From: Zygnema cylindricum
Lineage: Eukaryota; Streptophyta; Zygnematophyceae; Zygnematales; Zygnemataceae
Direction of reading: 5' to 3'
DNA: 64,000 nucleotides
NCBI GenBank assembly: GCA_037447655.1
Contig: JBBHKE010000402.1
Location: 27,524-91,523, forward strand
The position numbers and the translations under genes are program-made. The number at the start of each line of letters is the position of its first letter. Within the stretch, counting starts at the first letter, position 1. Shown one piece after another: positions 55,292 to 64,000 of this stretch. The notes under the pieces are model-generated. The model was not told the DNA's origin. It saw nothing but the letters and a program-made list of their open reading frames with translations, and did not search any database.

Positions 55292-56490
55292 CAATTCCTT
55301 ATTTCCAAGCGGTGGGAAAAGAAATACCAAGAAATATTATCACACGTATCAAGACTTCAGTGGGAAGTGGGTCAGTCTTTCTAAGCTGTTTTCTCCAAGG
55401 ATAAGACTTCCAAGACTCGGGCGGAATCTTCAGAGGTTCAACCTGAGAAACAAAAATTCAATCGACAGGTGGTGTCATTGTCAGTTCCGGATTCCAGATT
55501 CTTGATACTATGACTTTTCTTTGGAATTAGCTTGAACCTACAAGTTGTCTTAAAGGCATGATATAAGGTGGAGTCTTGTGTAGCCGTGAAAATCCCACCC
55601 GGCGCAGAGGCTGTCAGTGAGCACCGACTACAACAGCTTCACCAACTGTATCTATAGCAACTTCTCGTGTCCACAATCTGTAAAGCTCACCGTAGTCTAC
55701 CCCAAAATGTTAACAACATCCTTGCACCACATTTGGCCATGCTAAAAAGAGTAGATCTGGTAGTAGCAGGATGGCCATGTCACGGATACTCTCCAGCACG
55801 GAAAGGTGAGGGACATCAAGCCAGCCGAAGCCGAACTTTCTTTCAAATGATTAAATTACTTACCTGGCTGTAGCAACTTAAAGATATGCCATTGGGGTAC
55901 GTCTTTGAGAATGTCCACGTGGGAGACGATTAAAGAAAATAGGTCCCTAATAGCTAGAATCAACTTACACAGGTAATAGGGCTCCACTTGTTTTTGATGC
56001 CGTACGAATGAGATCAAGAGCTCACCAAGTAAGGGCTTACTGGACTTATCTAATCCCAATTTCCATCCTCCACCAACTCTTACAGAACCACAAATCAGAT
56101 CGCGAGATCACTCTTCAATAGATTCTCGGATCAGTGCGGATGGCCACTCCAATGACAAAGGCTGATCGTCTCCCGTTCTTCCGATGCAACAAACCAGGGG
56201 CCCCACGGAAAGCCTTGCAAACTCTAGTTTCTTTCCCTAACTGCCATGCATATCAAAAGGGAGCACCAGGAAGGATATTCGACAACAAAATTGAAACTTG
56301 AACAACCTCGAGGGTCGAGGAACGAAAAAAGGCGATGGGATTTCAACCTGCAACAACGGATGCACTAGGTATTGCAGACCTTTAGACGTGCAGCCTACTC
56401 GGAAAGAGCATTGATCTGAATGCGGTCACATGGGTGTTAAAACATTCTCTTGCCTTTTCTAGTCTGCAATCTCATCAGTTAAGGGCTAGT
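55292..56490 (+). pseudogene. C5-cytosine DNA methyltransferase domain in the pol of element G
   Basis: Motifs in order: SAM site (motif I) F-F-G-I-S-L-N at 55517 on; catalytic motif IV V-D-L-V-V-A-G-W-P-C-H-G-Y-S with the nucleophile Cys at 55778-55780; motif VI G-Y-V-F-E-N-V at about 55898-55915; motif VIII R-A-H-Q-V-R-A-Y-W-T at about 56015-56045 (one frame over); V-E-E-R-K-K-A-M-G-F near 56314 (motif IX side); and motif X L-G-K-S-I-D-L-N-A-V-T-W at 56399-56433. These are family knowledge for enzymes that methylate C5 of cytosine using SAM; the R-A-H-x-V-R-A-Y-W form recalls DNMT3/DRM types. At least six stops and one shift make this copy inactive. It lies in frame sequence between protease and RT, so it was part of the polyprotein. 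Confidence 0.85.
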
Positions 56491-57732
56491 TACCTTTAAG
56501 CTCCAAAGTTGTTACCAATGCAGGCCACTGTGCAGCTTGAGGGAAGGAGAGAGGAAAGAAAAAAAAATCACAAATTCTATCCAGTTGGGGGGAGCAGAGG
56601 CTCGGAAAGTGACAGCTTAGCGGAAGTTCTCAACACTAAGGTACTAACCAAATGGGGAGACATAAGCCCTCACGTAGGACCGGAATTTGATATCACCAGG
56701 TGGGGCCAACCACCGAAAGCATGGGCAGCAAAAGAGCCAGGGAAAATGGATTTGACCTTGGGGGAGCAGTAGGACCATCAACAAAAGGCCCAACTATCAA
56801 AACTACTGGCAAAGAACTAGTAGGTGTTCCCGTGGTCCAAAACAGATGTCAACATTTACAAAAGTACCCCTTTCCAAATTGATTTGATCAACAAGAAGGG
56901 AACTGTTTATCAGAAACAGTATCCTCTCAGCTTCAAGGAAAAGGATTACATCTTGGCTAAAGTCCAAACCTTGGTGGATGCCGGATTAGTTCAAGAGAGT
57001 ACCCGACTCCATGGGTTCGCTTCCCCAACAGTTTTTCCTCCCAAGAAGGACTCATCTGTGAAGACGCTAGATTTCCCGATGTGTGGAGACTATCATATGC
57101 TAAATACTACCACCATTCGAGACGGGTATCCGATGGCGACTGCGGAAGAGATTTTCGACTCTCTCGCTAGGGCCACCATTTACTCCACCTTCAACATGAA
57201 GAACGTATTTCACCAAATTGGAATGGAACTAAAGCACCGGGAGAGAACAGTATTTTAGGCTGGGTCTAGACTATATGAATGGCTTTACATGCCCTTTAGA
57301 CTGAAGAATGCACCGGCCAAATTCCAACGTGCGATAAACGAAGCCCTTCGGGAAATCGATTGCGCCCAGTGTTACATTGATGATGTGATCATCTTCTTCA
57401 TGACCTTTGAGGAACACTAGGAGCATGTCCAAATTGTCCTGCGAGCCCTTCCTGCAACGGGTTTAAAATGTCACCCGAGCAAAGGTATTTTTGGTGTGCA
57501 AAAAATAATCAACCTCGGACACGAGGTCACACCCAGGACAATGGGCCCCCATATGGTCAAGGTGGCTGCCCTTGAGGCTCTTTCTCCACTGCATGACATC
57601 TCTTCCTTTCGCACCTTCCTTAGTTTGGCAAACTACTATCGGCGGTTTATCCCCAAGTTTAGTAGTCACGCCCAGCCTAAAAATCAGTTACTGCGGAAGG
57701 ACCAAGAATGGCAAAGGTCCGAAGAGCAATAG
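56491..57732 (+). pseudogene. Reverse transcriptase of element G (Ty3 type)
   Basis: N-terminal connector: E-V-L-N-T-K-V-L-T-K-W-G-D. RT: Y-P-L-S-F-K-E-K-D-Y-I-L-A-K-V-Q, L-V-Q-E-S-T-R-L-H-G-F-A-S-P, C-G-D-Y-H-M-L-N, S-T-F-N-M-K-N-V-F-H-Q-I (56824-57258), then a stop, Y-M-P-F-R-L-K-N-A-P-A-K-F-Q, the catalytic motif Y-I-D-D at 57373-57384, and the thumb L-G-H-E-V, Y-Y-R-R-F-I-P-K-F (to 57732). Stops at 57256, 57418 and 57730. The S-T-F-N-M-K-N motif would be S-x-x-D-L in an active enzyme, so the first catalytic Asp is Asn here. Confidence 0.88.
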
Positions 57733-58264
57733 ATCGCCTTTCAGTTTTTGAAAGACGCTCTGAAACAGCACCCCGAGATTCGCATGTCGGACCACCAAAA
57801 ACCTTTCTTTCTTTACACTGATTGGAGCGAGTTTGGGTTAGAAGCCGATTTGGCTCAAATCGATAACGCAAAGGCTCAGTATGTGGTGGCTTACGCCACC
57901 AAGAGCAATAACCAAGCGGAAGGGAATTATAGCAATAACCATGGAGAGCTCCTCACAGCTATTTGGGCAATTCAACATTTTCGACCCTATTTATACGGGT
58001 TTCCGTTTCACTCTCATTACATACCATCAACATCTCAAATGGATCATGGAAAATAGTAAGTTGACCGGCAAACTCGCCAGATGGGTTCTGATCTTGCAGG
58101 AATACCACTTTAGTATTATCCACCGGGCACGGGAAACCCACGGGAATGCGGACGGACTTAGCCGAAATCCCAATCCCTCCACTCTGGATTCCACCGAAGC
58201 ACGTCAGGATGAGGATCCAAAGATCAGTCTAGGACTTATTCGAGCTTCTTCCGCTTTAATCTAG
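57733..58264 (+). pseudogene. RNase H of element G
   Basis: F-F-L-Y-T-D-W-S-E-F-G-L-E-A-D-L with the first acidic site at 57820-57822, Q-Y-V-V-A-Y-A-T-K, G-E-L-L-T-A-I-W-A-I-Q-H-F-R-P-Y-L-Y-G, then a one-frame shift near 58005 to T-Y-H-Q-H-L-K-W-I-M and W-V-L-I-L-Q-E-Y-H-F-S-I-I-H, H-G-N-A-D-G-L-S-R. The last block is the conserved end of Ty3-type RNase H. The frame stops at 58262-58264. Confidence 0.85.
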
Positions 58265-59590
58265 CTTCCCTGATCTTGGGGGGAATTGTCTACTTTTGTG
58301 GCGAACTTGGAGGGGCAGGCACCGATAAGAGCCGGACGAAAAGATATCTGGAATGATCCCGATTCTTTACAATCCATCCAGCAAGGATCTCTTCTTTCCC
58401 ACTTGGTTGGAGTTCAATTGTCCCGTGTAGAGACCCGGATGGCGGCATATGACTAGGACGAAGGTATTCTCCTCCGGAAATAGGATGACGGAACAAGGAA
58501 AGTGGTTGCTTCCTTGACAGATGAGGAAACTCTGATCACCCATCTCCATCAGCAATGCGAGCACTTCGGGCAGAAAAAAACCACTTCTATGGTCACAAGA
58601 TCTTATTGGTGGCACGGGTTGCGGACCAAAGTCAACCAAATCGTGCAAACTTGCTCTTTTTGTGATCGAGTTAAAGCAGCTTTTGACAAAAAGGGCGTAA
58701 CCGAGCTTCAATCTCTAAACATCCGATGGATGTTTTATCGATGGTAATTAGATCTTCTGGGGCCTCTTCCAACCTGAAGACGTGGAAATCGCTTCGTGCA
58801 GGTCATGATCGAACATTTTTCAAAATGGAAAGAATTGGTAGTTTTGCCCAGCAAAGAGTCCTAAGCTATTGCACATACGTTCCTTCATAAAGTGTTGTCA
58901 CAATTTGGAGCGCCTGCAGAGGTTCTAACAAATCAAGGATCTGAATTTGCCGGAGAATTCTCAACCCTTTTGGAGAAATGTCTCATCGACCATCGACTTA
59001 CTAGTCACGACCACCCCCAAGCTGAGGGTTTGGCCGAAAGGTGCGTACAGACAGTGAAGCGATCACTACATTAATATGCAATTGAAAAAGATTTGGGGGA
59101 GTGGGATAGGCAGGTGCCGTGGATTGCCATGGGATACACGTTCAGCCAGCAAGCCTCTGTACATTCATATAGCCCTTACTTCATTTTATTTGGACGATAT
59201 CCCATCCTCCCCGGCGCGGCTTCAGCCTAAGCAGTGGTTCTCCGGGTTTGGATAATCAAGGGACAGTCGCGAAACTGATCGCTAACAGAGCCAAAGTGAT
59301 CCAGCGAGAGATGCCTGTCACCATGGGGAATTTATAGGCAGCGCATCATCGGGATGAGTTATTGTGTTCTCAACCCGGAAGCGGGAACTATATACCTCGA
59401 CATTGTCGATTCATGCCCGGAGACTTTGTGTATCGGATGTAGGAGAAAAAAAACACGTTAGATATTTCTGCCGGACGAGTGATTTTAAAAGTGGTGGACG
59501 TTTCAAATAAAGGGGTCCTTACCTTGGAAGGAAAAGATGGTCGGAGAATCAAGGAGAATCAGATCAATGTAGCCCTTTGCCACCTTTAAG
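58265..59590 (+). pseudogene. Integrase of element G with GPY/F-like C-terminal module
   Basis: Zinc-binding part: H-L-H-Q-Q-C-E-H-F-G-Q-K-K-T and Y-W-W-H-G-L, C-S-F-C-D-R (58502-58747). Core: L-D-L-L-G-P-L-P (first Asp at 58750-58752), L-T-N-Q-G-S-E-F where the second catalytic Asp is Asn (58931-58933), and G-L-A-E-R-C-V-Q-T-V-K with the Glu kept. C-terminal part: P-G-D-F-V-Y-R-M, G-R-V-I-L-K-V-V-D, G-R-R-I-K-E-N-Q-I-N-V-A-L-C-H-L, resembling the GPY/F module. Stops at several sites, including 59442 and 59587. The PHD-like finger follows directly. Confidence 0.82.
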
Positions 59591-59793
59591 GTTTGGAAGA
59601 CGAACCCACTTTCCATCTAACTTACTTTGTCTACCCTCATTTCTGCTCCTCACACTTTACGCCATCATCCTCATCGGCTTCTGTCTTAGTTTGTGACAGA
59701 TGCTGCCAATGTTGGCATGCAACATGTACCCCCTCCTCTTGGGAACCACACACCCAACCCCAAGGTCCTTGGTTCTGTAAAATTGTGAATTAG
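59591..59793 (+). pseudogene. PHD-finger-like C-terminus of the G integrase
   Basis: After a stop at 59587-59589 the frame continues E-D-E-P-T-F-H-L-T-Y-F and then V-C-D-R-C-C-Q-C-W-H-A-T-C (59690-59727), ... P-Q-G-P-W-F-C. This gives C-x2-C-x4-H-x2-C, then the conserved P-x-G-x-W-x-C end of a PHD finger. The first zinc pair is only partly visible (F-C-S-S-H) and the last Cys is Val (F-C-K-I-V), so the finger is decayed. PHD fingers read histone tails; here it stands where chromoviruses carry a chromodomain. Confidence 0.6.
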
Positions 59794-59835
59794 GCGAGTG
59801 AAATTATATCTTAGTCAAGGTGGACTAAGAGGGGG

Positions 59836-59852
59836 GGGGGGATTTGGATATT
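59836..59852 (+). other. Polypurine tract of element G
   Basis: AAGAGGGGGGGGGGATT precedes block R. It is the only long purine run before the 3' repeat. Confidence 0.7.
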
Positions 59853-59854
59853 AG

Positions 59855-60079
59855 CCCTAGAGGGGGTTTAGGATATCTTTTTCACCTAACCACGCTTTTA
59901 TTTCCCATGCGGGCTCGATTGCCTTTTCTATTTTGCCTGCATCTCGATGGGGGATTGGGTGGTAGAAATGGGCATGGTCACTATTACGCGAAGCACGCGC
60001 ATCGGGGGGGCATTTGCAAGACTCCCACATCAACTTAGATGGGCTGTGGGCCTCACCCTATACTTTCCTAGGCATGCTC
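59855..60079 (+). repeat. Block R, first copy, at the 3' end of G
   Basis: Starts TTGGATATTAGCCCTAG and ends GGCATGCTCAACA. It matches 61263-61505. Two bases GG separate it from block L. Confidence 0.85.
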
Positions 60080-60081
60080 AA

Positions 60082-61250
60082 CAGGTGTCAAGCTCATGTA
60101 CATTCTCGGTACATTTTTACTACCAAGATTTTCGGGGCCTTATTCCACCATGTAGAAACCCCAGCGTACGGAAAAGGGTAGGACAACCAGCCGGATCACA
60201 TCTTTGTATTCTCACCTCGGAGCACATCGAAATTTAGTTCACCTCCAACGGAAGTCGAACAGCAGAGTTAGTCCTTTGCAACGGTGGCGGCTCCATGACA
60301 TGGCATCTCTTTTATGTAGCTCTAGCAGAGGGGTACATTGTGGAAAGCCATGAGACCTTTGGGATTGTCTGGTAGATTTTGCTGTTAGCTGTCACTAGGA
60401 TATTATTTCAGGCCCAAAAGACAGACACAACATTTATTACTTTGGGTCAAAGTTAGGCGATTTCACTACAATTCAGCACTTTGTTGCCTATTACTGTACA
60501 ATAGGAAGACCTTTTTCTGCAAATCTAGCCAGAGCCGGTCGCCTAACTTTTTGCCCTAAGTGTAGTACATACTGTTTTGTCTTATGTCGATAGAATAATG
60601 ATTGTTGGTCGCTGATTGGCTTCTAGCATTGCTTTGACTTTGGCCCTTAGAGTAGGACAAACTGTGATGTATAAGGCACTTGGTGCCGAAAGAGACAAGT
60701 TGCTTTTCAGTACTGTCTCCTGATAAAAACCTTAGAAATTCCAATAAATTTTCTTTTGGAGAACCTTTGTTTTTTATGTGATTGTGACCCTACTGCCATC
60801 TTGGTTTGTCTTTGTCTTTTGTGGAAATCGTAGTTCGGTTGGGTAGTAGGCACTATCTTTCCTTTTTGAGCTATTTGGGATTTGTGGTTGTTTAATACCA
60901 AGAGGGGTTTTGCCGGTTCCGAGTTGCGGAAACCAAGGAGTTAAGGATGACAATACCTATTTCGGTGTCTTTGAGAGAGATTTCGTCTCCTCTTGTTGTC
61001 AGCGTTTCTTTTGGGGGTATGTTAAGCTCGCTTACTATTATTATGAATCATATCTTTATCTCTATTTTTCTAGGGCAAGGTGATATTGTTAATTCTAAAA
61101 TAGCTTATTATTCTTTTATTTTTCCGTTATTCTGCGTGAGAGTGTCTTTGTCCTCTCTTTGGTAGTCCTTTTGGGACTTCAGTTGCGTTTCAGCCGGGGT
61201 TAACAACTAGAATCTTTTCGACCATAACAGTGGGTTTTGAGGGAATATTT
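60082..61250 (+). repeat. Block L, right copy (3' repeat of G)
   Basis: TGTCAAGCTCATGTACAT on to GGAATATTTGTTA. It matches 36698-37870 along its length. Confidence 0.85.
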
Positions 61251-61262
61251 GTTAGACTTGGA

Positions 61263-61505
61263 AATTGGGATATCAGCCCTAGAGGGGGGGTTTAGGGTAT
61301 CTTTTTCACCTCCTCACGCTTTCATTTCTCATGCGGGCTCCATTGCCTCTTTTGTTTTGCATGCATCTCCCCGGGGGATTGGGAGGAAGAAATGGGCATG
61401 GTCACTAGCACCAGAAGCACGCGCATCGGGGGGGCATTTGCACGACTCCCACATCAACTAAGGTGAGTTGTGGGCCTCACCTTATATTTTCCCAGGCACG
61501 CTCGA
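61263..61505 (+). repeat. Block R, second copy, at the outer edge of G
   Basis: TGGGATATCAGCCCTAG to GGCACGCTCGACA, followed by the TAGA flank. A CATCGGGGGGG-type motif is kept in both copies. Confidence 0.85.
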
Positions 61506-62344
61506 CATAGATAGATTTTTGTGAAATTCCAGATGTTTAGGGTTTGGTGACATTGTGCCGTCACGCTCACTTGTGACATCGTCGCCGTCACGGATTTAAG
61601 AACTTTCCGCCATGGTTTTCCTATTTCGCGTTTTCTACTTTTCTCACTCGACTTGCCGTTAAATAAAAACCTAAAAAAATTTCAAAAAGAATATTTTTCT
61701 AATATCTTTCTTTTTATACCTTTATTGTCGTGTCTTGTTCTAAAATTGTGAGATACAAGCGATAGTGTGAGAGGGAGAGAGGAGAGGCGACGACGGCCGA
61801 AAATTATGCAAATGACCCATGAATGCAAGTGGAAGTTCGAGACCCCTGCAAATTTTTTTCCGTACATAGCGCGTGACGAGCACGGAGACAAATAGCGAGG
61901 ACTCTCCCTTGTCCAATTTTTTTACAAATCGTGTGGCGCGTGCGTGGTTCGTTTTTTTTCCCGCACATAGCGCGTGACGAGCACAAAGAAAAATAGCGAG
62001 GACTCACCCTCGTCCAAATATTTTACAAATCGTGTGGCGCGTGCGTGGTTCGTTTTTCATTCGCTGTTTGGGCGGTACTTCAACTAAAATCACCCCCTCG
62101 AGGTGATTTTGGATGAAGTTTTTTTTTGGGTTGGATTCTTTTGCCCGGAGGTCGAAAAAGGGAAAACGCCAAAATGCGTTCAGATGACGACAAACACACC
62201 ATATATCCAAAGTATGAATTGACATTAACTCTACTTTGGTAAAAATGATTTTTTCGTACGTCTAAAGTTTTTGATAGGGTTCCCTAAATTTAAGGGCAAA
62301 AAGGCAGAGAAAAAGTGGATACTTTAATACATGGGGACGTACCC
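61506..62344. mobile_element. PIF/Harbinger-like MITE, right part
   Basis: Ends TACATGGGGACGTACCC, the complement of the start at 36477. Interior is non-coding with CGTCAC-rich segments and an internal 101-bp duplication. See the left part. Confidence 0.6.
61861..62060. repeat. 101-bp tandem duplication
   Basis: Copies from 61861 and 61962, each holding CATAGCGCGTGACGAGCAC and GTGTGGCGCGTGCGTGGTTC, with a handful of differences. Confidence 0.9.
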
Positions 62345-62660
62345 TCAAACAATTGGTACCTCAAAGGCTCTATACTTTGACGACACGATACTTGGGACAA
62401 CACTGTAGCTTGAGGAGTCCTCAGTACTTCGAAAAATCAATACCTCAACGACTCTATACCTCGATAACTCAATACTTTGACGACTCAATACCTCAACAAC
62501 TCCACACTTAGGTTACGTGATACAAAGACGATTTTGTACTTGGATGACTCGATACTTTAAATTCTCGATATCTCATGGAGTCGAAACTTGGACAGCTTGA
62601 TTCCTCCACGACTCTATATTTGGATGACTCGATACTTGGACGACTCAATACTAGGACGAA
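62345..62660. repeat. Minisatellite of GACTCAATACCTCAAC-type units, right part
   Basis: About 20 degenerate units of 15-16 bp, such as ACGACTCTATACCTCGATA, ACGACTCAATACCTCAACA and ATGACTCGATACTTGGACG. The left part of the same array is at 36430-36476. Confidence 0.85.
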
Positions 62661-63110
62661 TGGATATTACCTCCATAGCGCCTCTCCTCTTTGTGTTCTC
62701 ACATGTCTCAAAGCCTTGAGTCCTTGATTTCTCCCGCTCAAAACTTCCCCCCTCCCAAACTCTCTCTCTCCGTCACTAAAACTCCCCAAAATTCAATTTT
62801 CTATTATAGGTTCCCCCATTCTAGACCAACATGCCTTTTTTAAACCATCAACCCCTCCCCTTCCCCCCTCACCCCCCCTCCCCTCTCCCCTTCCCCGTTG
62901 ACCCTTTACCCCTTCCCCCTCATCCCTTCCCCTCCCCCTCTCCCTTCTCGGCCCTCCCATTTCAAACTCCACCGTCACGAAATGATCTCACATGTGTCCA
63001 GCGTGCCTTGACAGGCGGAGTATCCTCTTTAACTGGAGAAAGAAGGAGAGAGAGAGGGAAAAAGAGAGACGGAGAGAGAGAGAAAGAGGGGGAGAGAGAG
63101 CGAGAGGGTG
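62661..63110. repeat. Low-complexity C-rich then GA-rich sequence
   Basis: CCCCTTCCC-rich tract at about 62845-62960 and GAGAGAGA-rich tract at about 63035-63110. The frame open across it has Pro-rich and Glu/Arg-rich composition explained by the repeat. No gene seen. Confidence 0.7.
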
Positions 63111-63592
63111 AAAGATGTCAAAATATTGGGAGAATCGGCGGGTTTGGTCGATATAATATTCATTTTGTTCTCGTTGTATTTTAGGTATGGTTCGCTTGGT
63201 TTGGTTGGAAGTTACGTTTCAGTTTACGTTTGGTTGAACTTTTGTTTGGTTTGATTGATTATGTTTCAGTTGTATTTGCGGTAATATAGTTTTGTCGATG
63301 TCGTTTGGTCTTATACGGTAGTGTAACATTTTAGTGCGGCTACCTTGTGTTAAGTGCAAGTTCATTGCATGCCGTGAAGTTCTAGTTCTTCGTGATATGT
63401 TAGGCGTGGCGTGAAATGCTCCGCGCGCCAATGTATTTTGTACGGCGCATGTTCACATGTGGACAGCAACGTGTATTGGACAGATTCTTAGTGGGCTTTC
63501 ATGGCATTGAGTTGTCACTACCTTGGAAGGTATTTAGGGAACGACTTGTGGCAGCCTTACATCATCAGTGGCATTGATCAGAGTTAGCAATC
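63111..63592. other. Unannotated sequence
   Basis: No coding motif, element end or RNA gene recognised. TTTGGTTTGATTG and similar G/T-rich motifs recur at 63185-63260. Confidence 0.4.
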
Positions 63593-63620
63593 TGAGTGAG
63601 TGAGTGAGTGAGTGAGTGAG
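63593..63620. repeat. (GAGT)7 microsatellite
   Basis: Seven perfect GAGT units. Confidence 0.95.
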
Positions 63621-63776
63621 GAAATTTTAGTAAGTGAGAAAAGCTTCAGTGAAATATATTTATGTTTTGCTGAATTTCCATGTGATCTATAAAATTGTGA
63701 ATTGTATTTTTTTATTTGCTTCTGCTGTGACTCGTAAGTGTATTTGTGTGCGTCATATTGATCCTGATTTATAACA

Positions 63777-63945
63777 AAAGAGAGATGGACAGATATAGCT
63801 AGGGAGAGAGTGAAAGAGAGCGAGAAAAAAATAGAGAGAGAAAGAGAGAGAGATAAACAAAGAGAGAGAGAGAGAGAAAGAGAGAGAGAGGGAGAGAGAT
63901 ATAAGGGGAGAGAGTGAGAGAGAAAGAGAGAGAGAGAGAGAGAGA
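63777..63945. repeat. GA microsatellite
   Basis: Interrupted AGAGAG tract. The Ser/Leu-rich antisense frames come from it. Confidence 0.95.
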
Positions 63946-64000
63946 CCTGGCCGGTTTGTTTCTGTCCTTGAATCCGTGACAATTGTCACAATGTCACGAC

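Larger units (their letters stand above)
36698..61505 (+). mobile_element. Ty3/gypsy element G encoding a cytosine-5 DNA methyltransferase and PHD-like finger
   Basis: The outer ends TGTCAAG (36698) and CTCGACA (61505) are flanked by TAGA (36694-36697; 61506-61509). Internal order after skipping copia insertions J and F: gag with CCHC knuckle, protease, C5-methyltransferase, RT, RNase H, integrase, PHD-like finger, purine tract, 3' repeat. RT-RNase H before integrase defines Ty3/gypsy order. The copy carries many stops and shifts and is dead. Confidence 0.8.

Noticed and set aside
55667-55873. Host DNA methyltransferase gene fragment
   Set aside because: The motifs continue between Ty3 protease and RT in retroelement order with no introns or host flanks, so it belongs to element G.
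62793-63184. Pro-rich and Glu/Arg-rich frames near the right edge
   Set aside because: Explained by C-rich and GA-rich low-complexity sequence.

Overview
The window reads as a gene-poor, repeat-rich nuclear block from a plant-lineage (streptophyte) genome. I found no intact host gene. Almost all recognisable coding sequence belongs to decayed LTR retrotransposons, mostly Ty1/copia, plus one large Ty3/gypsy element, with small DNA transposons, microsatellites and minisatellites between them. The organism guess rests on copia density, PIF/Harbinger-like and hAT-like MITEs, ACGT-core boxes in the LTRs, and a Ty3 element that carries a cytosine-5 DNA methyltransferase, an arrangement reported in charophyte algae. 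A charophyte with a large genome is my best inference, not a proof.

Left part (1-23.4 kb). A plus-strand copia fragment D (16923-20635) is interrupted by a minus-strand copia element A (1-16922, left LTR cut by the window edge). A contains a PIF/Harbinger-like MITE (3906-4684) and a plus-strand, gag-only copia element B (5700-14872). The 3' LTR of B is split by another plus-strand copia element C (8675-13749), which keeps gag, protease, integrase and RNase H in one frame but lacks reverse transcriptase. A minus-strand gag-only copia element E (20636-23398) abuts D.

Middle part (23.4-36.4 kb). This holds a hAT-like MITE (24318-25207), LTR fragments including two facing each other (25655-27045), LTR I (27250-28233), a B-type LTR fragment, a 1.1-kb CT microsatellite (30987-32095), a 205-bp direct repeat, a degenerate retropepsin-like fragment and a TAYTATTTTC-type minisatellite.

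Right part (36.4-62.7 kb). This is a five-layer nest. A minisatellite is split by a PIF/Harbinger-like MITE (36477-62344). The MITE is split by Ty3/gypsy element G (36698-61505, TSD TAGA). G is split by copia J (41202-49961) and copia F (50597-53906, TSD TTCGG). J is itself split by two solo LTRs, K1 (43855-45023) and K2 (47219-48397, TSD CCAAG). Read through its insertions, G encodes gag with a CCHC knuckle, protease, a C5-DNA methyltransferase with recognisable motifs, reverse transcriptase, RNase H, integrase and a PHD-finger-like end. The copy carries many stops.

A second theme joins the copia families. Their primer binding site is GGTTATGGGCCCACC or a close variant, matching the anticodon arm of initiator tRNA-Met (a half-tRNA primer as in Drosophila copia) and not the tRNA 3' end. 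It lies inside the gag reading frame, whose start codon is in the LTR. The right edge (62.7-64 kb) is low-complexity and unannotated sequence with GA and GAGT microsatellites.
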